Positions 1 to 8,620 of a stretch of DNA of 64,000 bases are shown piece by piece. How positions within the stretch are numbered: the stretch's first letter is position 1; each line of letters starts with the position of its first letter. Under the pieces are notes generated by a model. The model was not told the DNA's origin. It searched no databases and saw only the letters and a list, made by a program, of their open reading frames with translations. Source of the stretch: JAFAZJ01 sp964437145 (GTDB lineage Bacteria > Pseudomonadota > Alphaproteobacteria > Reyranellales > Reyranellaceae); NCBI GenBank assembly GCA_964437145.1, contig CAYTFW010000011.1:1-64000 (forward strand), written 5' to 3'. A program made the translations under genes and the position numbers.

Positions 1-590
1 AGCTGAGGATCAGCAACCATAGAAATCCAGAGCAACGGCAGGTCACGCTGAAGCTCGGCAAGCTGCAGGCGCTGGCGGCGCTGACGAAGAACATCCAGTT
101 GCTGGGCAGGAAGTCGGTGCAGGCGCTGACGGCGGAGGAGCGGCAATACTACGAGGAGCGGCACGCGGCCGACCGGCTGGAGGTGAAGAGCAGCGACGAA
201 CGGTACTGGGAGATCCAGAGCGAGTTGGCCAAGACGGAAGAGGCGCTGGCCATCGCCGAGTCCAAGCTGATGGCGGCGGCGAGGCACGTCGACGACGCTT
301 CCGACCTTTCCTCTCACTATGGCGAGGAGATGGAAAACCATAGCAATCCACATGCGATGGCCGAGCCCGAAGCGCCGCGGCCGCCGATCGTGCTGAAAGG
401 AATGAGGCCGCCCGATCCGCCGAGCCCGATGCGGCCGGCGTCATCGCCGACACGGGTCGAGCCCGAGCCGCATGTGGCGGGCGCCGGAAACGGGCGGATC
501 TTCTGGAACACCTCGCGCCAGCCGCCGTCAGGACCCACCTGGCACGACATCATCCGCAACAGCCGGTTCCCGGGACAATTGAGGCAGTAG
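1..590 (+). CDS. Hypothetical protein, 5'-truncated by the window edge
   Basis: The reading frame whose codons begin at base 3 is open from the left edge to a TAG at 588-590, so the true start probably lies outside the window; a TTG at 99 is the first possible internal start. The visible part has a charged, helix-prone middle rich in Glu, Ala and Arg (a likely coiled coil, including AKTEEALAIAESKL) followed by a Pro-rich tail. I recognise no domain. It runs toward the hydrolase at 870 but is separated from it by about 280 bases holding two inverted repeats, so it is probably a separate unit. It could also be a non-coding open frame in GC-rich DNA; the charged, low-hydrophobic composition leaves that open. 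Confidence 0.45.
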   Translation, partial: LRISNHRNPEQRQVTLKLGKLQALAALTKNIQLLGRKSVQALTAEERQYYEERHAADRLEVKSSDERYWEIQSELAKTEEALAIAESKLMAAARHVDDASDLSSHYGEEMENHSNPHAMAEPEAPRPPIVLKGMRPPDPPSPMRPASSPTRVEPEPHVAGAGNGRIFWNTSRQPPSGPTWHDIIRNSRFPGQLRQ

Positions 591-655
591 CCGACGCCTT
601 TACCTTGCCCTTAATGGCGCAGAGCTATCGCATGTGGATTGTCGATCGCTTTCTT

Positions 656-708
656 GGGCCGCGCCGCTCCAGCGGCGCTCATGATGCGTCGCTGGAGCGG
701 CGCGGCCC
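656..708. repeat. Inverted repeat, family C (copy 1)
   Basis: Perfect 19-bp arms (656-674 and 690-708) around a 15-base loop. The core pairs GCCGCTCCAGC with GCTGGAGCGGC. It lies in the gap upstream of the CocE-type hydrolase gene. As RNA it would be a very stable hairpin with no T-run. Confidence 0.8.
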
Positions 709-736
709 GCAAACGCCAAAAAACCGCCGCCCGGTC

Positions 737-801
737 GGGGCGCGCCACTCCAGTGGCGCGGCGGCGGGACGACAAGACGCGCTACCGGAGTGGCGCGCCC
801 C
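737..801. repeat. Inverted repeat, family C (copy 2)
   Basis: Perfect 15-bp arms GGGGCGCGCCACTCC (737-751) and its complement (787-801). Nearly the same element recurs at 7367-7427. It fills the rest of the gap before the hydrolase gene; nothing else is visible between 591 and 869. Confidence 0.8.
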
Positions 802-869
802 CAGCATCTTGACGCCCCGAGCGATAGCCCTGCCCTATGGCGGGTGAAGGTGAGGGAGGGGAGACCGCC

Positions 870-2690
870 ATGCCCGATCGCGATGACCTTGGTGCGGCCT
901 GGAAGGTGCCGCCCAGCCGTTACCTCCAGAGCCGGCCGGCCGAGCACGCGGTCGGCAAACCGTTCTCGCTCTACGTCGCCATGGAAGATGGCTGCCGCAT
1001 CGCGCTCGACGTGCATCTGCCCGACGGCGACGCGTCGAAGCGCTGGCCCACGGTGCTGATCCTCACGCCCTATGTCAGGCGCTTCGCGCTGGCCGAGGGC
1101 GCCAACGACGTCGAGGCGTCGCCGAATTCCTACCGCTATCGCGACATGTTCTGCGCGCGCGGCTACGCCGTGGTCGTGGTCGACGCGCGCGGCACCGGCG
1201 CCAGCTTCGGCACGCGCGATTCATTCCGCTCGCCGCGCGAGCGCGCGGACTATCGCGTCATCGCCGACTGGATCGTGGCGCAGCCCTGGAGCGACGGCGC
1301 GATCGGCGCCACCGGCATCTCCTATCTCGGCGCCGCCTGCGACTTCCTCGCCAGCACCGGGCACAAGGCGGTCAAGGCGATCGCGCCGTTGTTCGCGGTC
1401 TGGGACACCTGGGCCGACAACTATTATCCCGGCGGCATGCTGATCAAGCGCCTGGCGCTGGTCTACGATGAGCTGATGCTGGCGCTCGACCACGACCGGC
1501 GCGATCTGCGCAGCCAGTTCTCCTATTTCAGCAATCCGGCGCTGAAAGGCCCACAGCCGGTCGACGCCGACACCGACGGCTCGCTGGCGCGCGCGGCGGT
1601 GCAGGAGCATCTCGCGAATTTCCGCATGCCCGACTTCATGACGGAGTTCAAATTCCGCGACGACTCGCTGCCCTATGATCCATCGTTCACGCCGGCCTCG
1701 TTCAGCCCGTACAACTACCTCGACCAGATCCCGAAAGACGTCGCGGTCTACGCCATCTCCGGCTGGATGGACGGCGCCGGTTACGCCAACGGCACGCTGT
1801 CGCGGTACCTGACGCTGCCCAACGCCGAGCGCCGCGTGATGCTGGGCCCGTGGGATCACGGCGCGCGGGTCAACGCCTCGCCGTGGCGCGCGCGCATCGA
1901 GCCGGAGCTGCCGGTGCTGGGCGAGGTGCTGCGGTTCTTCGACCAGCATCTCGCGGGCCGCGACACCGGGCTGAAGGACGAGGCGCCGATCCACTATTTC
2001 ACCGTGCACGCCGAGGAATGGCGCGCGGCGGCGGAGTGGCCGCCGGTGAGCGGCACGGCACGGCTCTACACCGCGCCCGATGGACAACTCGCGACGGCGC
2101 AGCCCACTGCACCGAGCGTTGCGACCTACCAGGCGAATTTCGCCGCCGGCACCGGCTTCCAGACGCGCTACGAGCGCATCGCCGGCATCGACGCCACGGC
2201 CTATTACGCCGACTGGTCGAAGCGGCAGGATCAGCTGCTGAGCTTCACCGGCCCGCCGCTCGATCGCGATGTGGAGATCGCCGGCCATCCCGTGGTGTCG
2301 CTATGGCTGGCCTCGAGCGAGCCCGACGCGGCGGTCTTCGTCTATCTCAGCGAGATCGAAGCCGACGGCACGGCGCGCTACGTCACCGAAGGGCTGCTGC
2401 GCGCGATCCATCGCGCCGAGGCGCCCGCGCCGCGCAACTACCGCACGACCTGGCCGTGGCGCAGCTTCGCGCGCGCGGCGGCGAAGCCGATGCCGGTGGG
2501 CGAACCCCAGCTCCTACGCTTCGCGCTGCTGCCGGTGGCCTGGCGCTTCGCGAGAGGCAGCCGCATCCGCATCTCGATCGCCGGCGCCGACGCCGACCAC
2601 TTCGTGCAGACGCCACACGGCCGCCCACCGCTACTCACCGTGCTGAGCGGCGGCGACAAGGCGAGCGTGATCGAGCTGCCGACGGCATGA
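870..2690 (+). CDS. CocE/NonD family serine hydrolase (peptidase S15-like)
   Basis: A 606-residue alpha/beta hydrolase of the X-Pro dipeptidyl-peptidase/cocaine-esterase type. The nucleophile elbow GISYLG places Ser151; candidate triad partners are Asp301 in SGWMDG and His330 in GPWDHG. The C-terminal part (about 400 onward) is the jelly-roll domain of the family, ending in the usual PxxTVLSGG-like segment. The ATG at 870 is preferred over one at 837 because GAGGGAGGGGAG lies 8 bases upstream and the extra 11 residues are Gly/Glu filler. These enzymes hydrolyse esters or amides with acyl or proline groups; the natural substrate cannot be read from sequence. No signal peptide is visible, so a cytoplasmic location is likely. 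It stands alone, followed by a family B repeat. Confidence 0.88.
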   Translation: MPDRDDLGAAWKVPPSRYLQSRPAEHAVGKPFSLYVAMEDGCRIALDVHLPDGDASKRWPTVLILTPYVRRFALAEGANDVEASPNSYRYRDMFCARGYAVVVVDARGTGASFGTRDSFRSPRERADYRVIADWIVAQPWSDGAIGATGISYLGAACDFLASTGHKAVKAIAPLFAVWDTWADNYYPGGMLIKRLALVYDELMLALDHDRRDLRSQFSYFSNPALKGPQPVDADTDGSLARAAVQEHLANFRMPDFMTEFKFRDDSLPYDPSFTPASFSPYNYLDQIPKDVAVYAISGWMDGAGYANGTLSRYLTLPNAERRVMLGPWDHGARVNASPWRARIEPELPVLGEVLRFFDQHLAGRDTGLKDEAPIHYFTVHAEEWRAAAEWPPVSGTARLYTAPDGQLATAQPTAPSVATYQANFAAGTGFQTRYERIAGIDATAYYADWSKRQDQLLSFTGPPLDRDVEIAGHPVVSLWLASSEPDAAVFVYLSEIEADGTARYVTEGLLRAIHRAEAPAPRNYRTTWPWRSFARAAAKPMPVGEPQLLRFALLPVAWRFARGSRIRISIAGADADHFVQTPHGRPPLLTVLSGGDKASVIELPTA

Positions 2691-2695
2691 CATCA

Positions 2696-2819
2696 TTCCC
2701 TCTCCCCGCTCGCGGGGAGAGGGTCAGGGTGAGGGGCTGTATCAGGTGGCGCACAACGGTCGTACGCAACCTGCGACGGCCCCCCACCCCAACCCTCTCC
2801 CCGCAGGCGGGGAGAGGGA
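2696..2819. repeat. Inverted repeat pair, family B (copy 1)
   Basis: Two head-to-head units built on CTCTCCCCGC-GCGGGGAGAG: 2696-2736 and 2781-2819, in opposite orientation, separated by about 45 unique bases. This is the common REP/BIME-like arrangement of alphaproteobacterial genomes. Other copies are at 43361-43520 and 63253-63411. Confidence 0.8.
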
Positions 2820-2839
2820 GGAAGAAGGAGGAGTCCGGT

Positions 2840-3391
2840 ATGAAGAGTCCGCTCTGGTTCGTGCTCGCCGGCGTGATCGCCGTCGCCGGCTTCGTCGCCG
2901 CCGGCTTCCACGTCTTCTCGGGTCTGGGCGGGATCGAGAGCCGGCTGATGCAGGTCGTGATGCCCGGCAGCGTCGCGCTGAATTTGAAAGAGCCGGGCAC
3001 CTACACGATCTACTACGAGCACCAGAGCGTCGTGGACGGTCGGGTCCATGTCGGGACCGGCATGGCTGGTTTGCGACTGTCGATGCGGGGGCCCGGCGGC
3101 GACGTGCAGCTGGTGCCCAACAGCGCCGGCGCGACCTACACGTTCGGCAACCGCGAAGGACGCTCGATCTACAGCTTCGCCGCGACGACGCCGGGCGAGT
3201 ACCGCATCACGGGCACGCTGCCCGACGGCCGCGCCGAGCCAAAGGTCGTGCTGGGGGTGGAGAGCGGGCTGATCGGCGGCATGGCGCGCATGATCGGTGG
3301 CGCCATCGGCATGGCCTTCGGCGGCCTGGCGATCGCCGGCATCCTCGTCATCGCCACGGTGTTGGGGCGGCAGAAGGCGAAGCGCGCTTGA
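2840..3391 (+). CDS. Small membrane protein with periplasmic beta domain, unknown function
   Basis: 183 residues. Residues about 5-28 form an uncleaved-looking N-terminal membrane helix, the middle (about 45-145) is hydrophilic and beta-rich with an Ig- or jelly-roll-like pattern, and residues about 147-178 form a second Gly/Ala-rich membrane segment before a basic end (GRQKAKRA). That predicts an inner-membrane protein with a periplasmic loop. The ATG at 2840 follows GAAGGAGGAG at good spacing. I do not recognise the family. It precedes the TRAP permease genes by about 110 bases and may be co-transcribed with them, but nothing ties it functionally to the transporter. Confidence 0.75.
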   Translation: MKSPLWFVLAGVIAVAGFVAAGFHVFSGLGGIESRLMQVVMPGSVALNLKEPGTYTIYYEHQSVVDGRVHVGTGMAGLRLSMRGPGGDVQLVPNSAGATYTFGNREGRSIYSFAATTPGEYRITGTLPDGRAEPKVVLGVESGLIGGMARMIGGAIGMAFGGLAIAGILVIATVLGRQKAKRA

Positions 3392-3503
3392 CCGCCATCA
3401 TTCGGCGCTACGCTCGGCATGACGGATGGGCTAGCCTCGCGGCAACTCCGGTGGCGCACACGACCCGAACACGGGCGGCCACCGGGCGAAAACGGGAGGT
3501 GGC

Positions 3504-4112
3504 ATGACGGGTGATGGATCGGCCGCGCTGGCGGCCGCGCATCGCTATTGGTCGCGGCTCGAGGACGGGATGAACCTGATCGCCGCGGCCGCGATCTTCG
3601 TGCTGATGTTCATCGGTGTCTTCCAGATCGTCGGCCGCACCGCCTTCGACACCGCGATCCACGGCTACATCGACTACATGGAGCAGGCGAGCGCGCTGTT
3701 CGCCTTTCTCGGCATCGCCTACGCCCAGCGCACCGGCGCGCATATCCGCATGGACCTGCTGCTGCGCGGCGTCTCCAAGCGCTTCCTGTGGGCGATGGAA
3801 TTGTTCGCCGTGCTGGTGGCGCTGGTGATCATCACCATCCTGGTGCAGACGACCTTCGAGAACTTCCTGCGCGCCTATCAGCTCGGCGACTCGACCATCG
3901 ACATCAAGCTCAAGACCTGGCCGACCAAGCTCCTGGTGCCCTTCGTGCTCGCCGTGCTGTGGCTGCGGCTCGCCCTGCAGGCCGTGGACTACGCGCGGCT
4001 GGTGGCGCATCCCGACGCGACGCCGATCGCCGTGCCGGTGATCGAGACCATCGAGGTGCAAGCGCGCCATGAGATCGAGGAAGCGCTGGGACGCGAGGAG
4101 AAGCGGCAATGA
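3504..4112 (+). CDS. TRAP transporter small permease (DctQ family)
   Basis: 202 residues with four predicted membrane helices, the normal size and shape of a DctQ-type subunit, which forms the inner-membrane complex of a tripartite ATP-independent periplasmic transporter with the large permease. The family-typical region YAQRTGAHIRMDLL follows the second helix. GGGAGGTGGC precedes the ATG. The stop overlaps the start of the large-permease gene by 4 bases (ATGA), so the two are translationally coupled. The binding protein of the system is probably the convergent gene at 5489-6535. The substrate is likely an organic acid, as for most TRAP systems, but is not identifiable. Confidence 0.92.
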   Translation: MTGDGSAALAAAHRYWSRLEDGMNLIAAAAIFVLMFIGVFQIVGRTAFDTAIHGYIDYMEQASALFAFLGIAYAQRTGAHIRMDLLLRGVSKRFLWAMELFAVLVALVIITILVQTTFENFLRAYQLGDSTIDIKLKTWPTKLLVPFVLAVLWLRLALQAVDYARLVAHPDATPIAVPVIETIEVQARHEIEEALGREEKRQ

Positions 4113-5413
4113 CCCTCGATCCGCTGGCCATCGGCATCGTCGGCTGCGGCCTGCTGATCCTGCTCTGCGTGCTGGGCGTGCGCATCGCCTTCTCGGCGGC
4201 GATCGTCGGCGCCTTCGGCCTCGTCGCCATCACCGGCTGGGGTCCGGGCCTGCGCACCGCCGGCATCGTGCCGCACGCCTCTGTCGTGAACTACACGCTC
4301 TCCGTGCTGCCGATGTTCATCCTCATCGGCTATCTCGCCTATTACGCCGGCATCACCCAGGCCGCCTTCGAGGCGGCGCGGCGCTGGCTCGGCTGGCTGC
4401 CCGGAGGGCTGGCGATCGCCACGGTCTACGCCGTCGCCGGCTTCTCCGCCGTGTCGGGAGCCAACACGGCGGCGGCGGCGGTGTTCGCCAAGGTGGCGAT
4501 CCCGGAGATGCTGAAGGCCGGCTACAACAAGCGGCTGGCCGCCGGCGTGGTCGCCGCCGGCGCCACGCTCGACTCGCTGATCCCGCCCAGCGCGCTGCTG
4601 GTGGTCTACGGCATCATCACCGAGCAGTCGGTCGGCAAGCTGCTGGTCGCGGGCTTCGCGCCCGGCCTGTTCTCGGCGCTGGTCTACACCGCGATCATCC
4701 TGATCATGTGCTGGCGCAACCCGGCCTACGGCAAGCCGATCCGCGGCTACACCTGGCCGCAGCGGGTGTCCTCGCTGCCCGGCACGTTTCCGATCGTGCT
4801 GGTGATCGCCATCATCTTCTGCTCGATGCTGTGGGGTTGGGCGACGCCGACCGAGGCCGGCGCGCTGGGCGCGGCCTGCGTGCTGGCCATCGCGCTGGCG
4901 AACCGGATGAAATGGCCCGAGCTGCGCGGCGCGCTGCTCGAGACCGCCAAGCTCACCGCGGTGATCTTCACCGTCGTCTGGGGCGTGCTGATCTTCGTGC
5001 GCTTCCTCGGTTTCGCCGGCCTACCGGAGCAGCTCGCGACGTGGGTAACCGGGCTGAAGGTGGCGCCGATCTGGATCCTGCTGGCGATCTACCTGGTCTA
5101 CCTGATCCTCGGCACCATCCTCGAGGGCGTCGGCATGTTCCTGCTGACCCTGCCGGTGGTGTTCCCGGTGATCGAGGCGCTGGGCTACGACCCGATCTGG
5201 TTCGGCATCATCCTGGTGAAGCTCAACGGCATCGCCACGCTGTCGCCGCCGGTGGGCCTCGTGGTCTTCGTCGTCAACGGCGTGCGGCCCGACATCTCGG
5301 TGTCGGACATCTTCCGCGGCATCTGGCCGTTCATCTTCGCCGACATCATCACCATCGCCTGCCTCACGGCGTGGCCGGAGATCGTGACCTTCATCCTCGA
5401 CGCGGCGGGGTAG
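4109..5413 (+). CDS. TRAP transporter large permease (DctM family)
   Basis: 434 residues, about twelve hydrophobic helices, the typical length of DctM/SiaQM-M subunits, which use the Na+ or proton gradient to move substrate delivered by a periplasmic binding protein. Family signatures include GFSAVSGANTAAAAVFAKVAIPEM around residues 110-135 (written here as a region, key residues SGANTA) and LIPPSA shortly after. It overlaps the small permease gene by ATGA. It is followed by a degenerate family A inverted repeat that probably ends both this transcript and the convergent one. Confidence 0.93.
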   Translation: MTLDPLAIGIVGCGLLILLCVLGVRIAFSAAIVGAFGLVAITGWGPGLRTAGIVPHASVVNYTLSVLPMFILIGYLAYYAGITQAAFEAARRWLGWLPGGLAIATVYAVAGFSAVSGANTAAAAVFAKVAIPEMLKAGYNKRLAAGVVAAGATLDSLIPPSALLVVYGIITEQSVGKLLVAGFAPGLFSALVYTAIILIMCWRNPAYGKPIRGYTWPQRVSSLPGTFPIVLVIAIIFCSMLWGWATPTEAGALGAACVLAIALANRMKWPELRGALLETAKLTAVIFTVVWGVLIFVRFLGFAGLPEQLATWVTGLKVAPIWILLAIYLVYLILGTILEGVGMFLLTLPVVFPVIEALGYDPIWFGIILVKLNGIATLSPPVGLVVFVVNGVRPDISVSDIFRGIWPFIFADIITIACLTAWPEIVTFILDAAG

Positions 5414-5425
5414 TCATGCCGCTGG

Positions 5426-5487
5426 CTGTCATCCCGAGCATCGCGATCCAGGGCCATCTGGATTCCTCGCTTCGCTCGGAATGACAG
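5426..5487. repeat. Inverted repeat, family A (degenerate copy)
   Basis: Right arm GATTCCTCGCTTCGCTCGGA is intact; the left arm keeps CTGTCATCCCGAGC but then diverges. It sits between two convergent genes and may act as a bidirectional terminator hairpin. Confidence 0.65.
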
Positions 5488-5488
5488 A

Positions 5489-6535
5489 TTATGACCGCGG
5501 AGCACCCGCTTCCTTGAGCAGGAAGTTCAAGAGCTCGCGGCCGGGGATGCCCTGCGCCTCGCGCTTCGCCACCCATTCCTCCCACACCGGCTCGCCGCCG
5601 GCCTTGCGGAAGGCCGCGACTTCCTCGGGCTTGTAGCGGAGGAACTCCAGCTTCTTCTTGAACAGCGGGATGTTCTTCTCGTCGGCCGCCGCGTAGGCGG
5701 CCTTGAGCGCGGCGTGCGCCGCTGGCACCGCCTCCATCAGCAGATCCTGGTACTGCTTGGGCAGCTCGGCCCAGCGCTGTGTGTGGATCAGGGTCGGGCA
5801 GCCGACATTCCCGAGATTCATGTTCTCGGTGTACCACTTGCCGACTTCGTAGGTGCGGTAGGACTGGTGCGCGTAGGTCGTCGGGAAGGCCGCCGCGTCG
5901 ACTGTGCCGCGCTCGAGCGAGGTGTAGACCTCGGTGGCGTCGACCGAGGTCGGGATCGCGCCCAGCTTGCGCATCGCCTCGCCGATGCCGGCCAGCGCGC
6001 GCACGCGCATGCCCTTGAAATCGGCCACGGCTCGCGGCGCCTTGCCGCGGCCGACGAACTCGTTGTTCGGCAGCACGGCGGAGAGGAACGGCATGGCGTT
6101 CCAGCCGGCGAACTCCTTGACGATCGCCGGATGCTTGTAGAAGGCGCGATGCACGCGCTCCTGGGTGTCGAAGTCGGGGATCGGCAGGAACGGCAGGTCG
6201 AGCGCCGAATACGCCGGCAGCTTCTCCGGATGGTACGAGGCGCAGATGTTGGTCATCTCCAGGCTGCCGACCTTCAGCGAGTCGAGCAGCTCCTTGGGCT
6301 GGCCGAAGCTCTCGTAGCCGATGGTGATCTGGAACTTGCCGCCGGTGCGCTCGGCCATGAACTTCTTGAGCGTCTCGACGTTCTGGGTCGCGGCGCGCGG
6401 CTTGCCCCAGGCGCCCAGCTTCCACTTCACCTCCGGCCCGTCGACGATCTTCGCCTGGGCGAACGCGCCACCCGACCACGCCACCACGCTGGCCGCCACG
6501 ACGGCGACGACGCCCAACCCCTTGAGACGGACCAT
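5489..6535 (-). CDS. TRAP transporter substrate-binding protein (DctP family)
   Basis: 348 residues with a clear Sec signal peptide (about residues 1-27, ending SGGAFA-QA). The DctP fold is supported by MRVRALAGIGEAMRKLGAIP, which carries the conserved Arg that binds the substrate carboxylate, followed by VDATEVYTSLERGTVDAA. The upstream in-frame ATG at 6592 is rejected: the ATG at 6535 has GGAGG six bases upstream and starts directly with the signal peptide. It lies at the 3' end of a minus-strand group with a crotonase, a CoA-transferase and an SDR-like gene, and converges on the DctQM permease genes, which probably form the same transporter. The neighbours suggest an organic acid activated to a CoA thioester after uptake. 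Confidence 0.9.
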   Translation of the reverse strand: MVRLKGLGVVAVVAASVVAWSGGAFAQAKIVDGPEVKWKLGAWGKPRAATQNVETLKKFMAERTGGKFQITIGYESFGQPKELLDSLKVGSLEMTNICASYHPEKLPAYSALDLPFLPIPDFDTQERVHRAFYKHPAIVKEFAGWNAMPFLSAVLPNNEFVGRGKAPRAVADFKGMRVRALAGIGEAMRKLGAIPTSVDATEVYTSLERGTVDAAAFPTTYAHQSYRTYEVGKWYTENMNLGNVGCPTLIHTQRWAELPKQYQDLLMEAVPAAHAALKAAYAAADEKNIPLFKKKLEFLRYKPEEVAAFRKAGGEPVWEEWVAKREAQGIPGRELLNFLLKEAGAPRS

Positions 6536-6604
6536 GGGATGCCTCCTCGGTGAGTCCTCCAAATGCCGGCTCTTGCGGCCGGCTGACGGCAACGTTACCG
6601 AGGC

Positions 6605-7351
6605 TCAGGTCGCGGCGCCACCATTGATCTGGAGCATCTGGCCATTGATGAAGGCGCCGTCGTCCGACACCAGCAGGCGCAGCGCACCGGCGATCTCGGT
6701 CGAGCTGCCCATGCGGCCCACGGGCACGGCCTTCACGCTGTCCTGGCGATGCTTCACCGAGGCCGGATCGTCGTTGTCGCGGTCGCCGGCGATCGGGCCG
6801 GGCGAGATCGCGTTGACGGTGATGCCCTTCGGCCCGAACTCGCGCGCCAGCGCTTTGGTCAGGCCCCACACGCCGTGCTTGGCCACCGTCACCGACGGTC
6901 GGCCGCCGGTGCCCTGCATGGCGTTCATGCCGGTGAAGTTGACGATGCGACCCCAGCCGCGTTCCAGCATTTTCGGCAGGCATGCCCGCGACAGCCACAC
7001 CGCGGCGTCGAGATCGACCGACATCACCCGCCGCCATTCCGCGTCGCTGGTCTCGAGGAACGCCTTGCCCGGCCGGATCGCGGCGTTGTTGACCAGCACG
7101 TCGACGGCGCCGAAACGCGCGATGGCCTCCGACGCGATGCGCTGGGCGTCCTTGGGATCGCCGACATCGCCCATCGTCACCAGCGCCTCGATACCGTGCG
7201 CCGCGCATTCCTGCACCACCGCCTCGCAGGCGGCGCGGTTGGACGAGCCGTTGACGACGACGTTGAAGCCGTCCTTCGCCAGGTAGAGCGCACAGGCGCG
7301 GCCGATATTGCGGCCGGCGCCGGTGATCAGCGCGGTGCGGCGTGTGGGCAT
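6605..7351 (-). CDS. SDR-family protein lacking the catalytic Ser and Tyr
   Basis: 248 residues with the Rossmann nucleotide motif TGAGRNIG, the NNAA motif and the C-terminal INGQMLQINGG, so an SDR fold is certain. The catalytic site is not intact: the usual S-x10-12-Y-x3-K reads IVNFTGMNA then SVTVAKHG, so Ser is Gly/Thr and Tyr is Val while Lys remains. It may therefore be a binding or scaffolding protein, or use another mechanism. Starts at 7357 and 7351 are both possible; GGAG lies 7 bases before 7351. Longer versions would translate the family C repeat at 7367-7427. It lies between a CoA-transferase gene and the TRAP binding protein. Confidence 0.85.
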   Translation of the reverse strand: MPTRRTALITGAGRNIGRACALYLAKDGFNVVVNGSSNRAACEAVVQECAAHGIEALVTMGDVGDPKDAQRIASEAIARFGAVDVLVNNAAIRPGKAFLETSDAEWRRVMSVDLDAAVWLSRACLPKMLERGWGRIVNFTGMNAMQGTGGRPSVTVAKHGVWGLTKALAREFGPKGITVNAISPGPIAGDRDNDDPASVKHRQDSVKAVPVGRMGSSTEIAGALRLLVSDDGAFINGQMLQINGGAAT

Positions 7352-7366
7352 GCTCATTCTCCGGTC

Positions 7367-7427
7367 GGGGCGCGCCACCCCAGTGGCGCGTGCAGCAACA
7401 AGACGCGCCACTGGAGTGGCGCGCCCC
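7367..7427. repeat. Inverted repeat, family C (copy 3)
   Basis: Arms 7367-7381 (GGGGCGCGCCACCCC) and 7413-7427 (GGAGTGGCGCGCCCC), one mismatch. It closely matches the copy at 737-801. It occupies the whole gap between the CoA-transferase gene and the SDR-like gene inside a minus-strand group. Confidence 0.8.
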
Positions 7428-7433
7428 CAGCGT

Positions 7434-8615
7434 CTACACCACGCCGCCGGCGCGCAGTGTCGCGATCGCGGCGCCATCATAGCCCAGGCCCGCCAGCACC
7501 TCGTCGGTGTTCTGCCCGAGCTCGGGCGTCGGCTTCAGCTCCTTCGGCTGCGGCGCGGCGCTCAGGTTGATCGGCTGGCCGACGACCTTGATGTCGCCGA
7601 GCTTGGGATGCTTCACCGGCCGCGCGATGCCGAGATGCTGGACCTGCGGCTCGGCGAAGGTCTTGTCGATGGTGTTGATCGGCCCGCACGGCACGCCGGC
7701 CTTGTTCAGCGCCGCGATCCAGTGCGCCGACGGCTTGGTCTTCGTCACCTCGCCGATGCGCTGGTTCAGCGCCTTGCGGTTCTGCGAGCGCGTGCCGGGT
7801 GTGGCGTGCTCGGGATGCTCCAGCAGATGCGGCGCGTCGATGGCCAGCGCGAAGCGCTTCCACATCTTGTCCCCTGATGCGGCGATGTTGATGTGGCCGT
7901 CGCTGGTCGGGAACACGCCGGTCGGAATCGAGGTCGGGTGATCGTTGCCCGCCTGCTTGGCGACTTCGCCCTTCATCAGCCAGCGTGCGGCCTGGAAGTC
8001 GAGCATGAAGATCTGCGCCTCGATCAGCGAGGTGTGCACCCACTGGCCCTTGCCGGTGCGCTCGCGGTCGTAGAGCGCGAGGATGATCGCCTGCGCCAGC
8101 AGCAGGCCCGACGTCAGGTCGGCGATCGGGATGCCGACGCGCATCGGCCCGGCGCCGGGCTCGCCGGTGATCGACATCAGCCCGCCCATGCCCTGGGCGA
8201 TCTGGTCGACGCCCGGCCGCGCCGCGTCGGGGCCGCTCTGGCCGAAGCCGGCGATCGAGCCGTAGATGATGCGCGGGTTGACCTTGCTCACCGCGTCGTA
8301 GTCGATGCCCAGGCGATGCTTCACGTCGGAGCGGTAGTTCTCGACGATGACATCCGCTTTGGCCGCCAGCTTCATGAAGATGGCGTGGCCTTCTTTGCTC
8401 TTGAGGTTGAGCGTCATCGCCTTCTTGTTGCGATGCAGGTTCTGGAAGTCGAAGCCGTGCCGCGCGCCGCCCATCGAGTCCATTTTGCCGTCGCTGGGCT
8501 GCTCGATCTTGATCACCGTGGCGCCCCAATCGGCGAGCTGGCGCACCGCCGTGGGGCCGGCGCGATGCGCCGTCAGGTCGAGGACGAAGAGATGGGAGAG
8601 CGGCAGGGCGGCCAT
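7434..8615 (-). CDS. CaiB/BaiF family CoA-transferase
   Basis: 393 residues, the usual length of class III CoA-transferases, which move CoA between acyl groups without classical ping-pong kinetics. Family hallmarks are the N-terminal LADWGATVIKIEQP, RNKKAMTLNLKSKEG, VIVENYRSDV and the Gly-rich GQSGP..GVDQIAQGMGG region; the segment HTSLIEA carries the position of the catalytic acid. The frame is open far upstream, but the start at 8615 fits the family N-terminus and clears the crotonase gene, which ends at 8621. With the crotonase and the TRAP binding protein it suggests uptake and CoA-dependent breakdown of a carboxylic acid. Substrate unknown. Confidence 0.92.
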   Translation of the reverse strand: MAALPLSHLFVLDLTAHRAGPTAVRQLADWGATVIKIEQPSDGKMDSMGGARHGFDFQNLHRNKKAMTLNLKSKEGHAIFMKLAAKADVIVENYRSDVKHRLGIDYDAVSKVNPRIIYGSIAGFGQSGPDAARPGVDQIAQGMGGLMSITGEPGAGPMRVGIPIADLTSGLLLAQAIILALYDRERTGKGQWVHTSLIEAQIFMLDFQAARWLMKGEVAKQAGNDHPTSIPTGVFPTSDGHINIAASGDKMWKRFALAIDAPHLLEHPEHATPGTRSQNRKALNQRIGEVTKTKPSAHWIAALNKAGVPCGPINTIDKTFAEPQVQHLGIARPVKHPKLGDIKVVGQPINLSAAPQPKELKPTPELGQNTDEVLAGLGYDGAAIATLRAGGVV

Positions 8616-8620
8616 GACAC

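Noticed and set aside
656..801. Repeats as a CRISPR array
   Set aside because: There are only two unlike units with no regular spacers; they are inverted repeats found singly elsewhere.
1221..2288. Long minus-strand open frame opposite the CocE-type hydrolase
   Set aside because: Arg/Ala/Val-rich shadow of a well-supported gene, common in GC-rich DNA.
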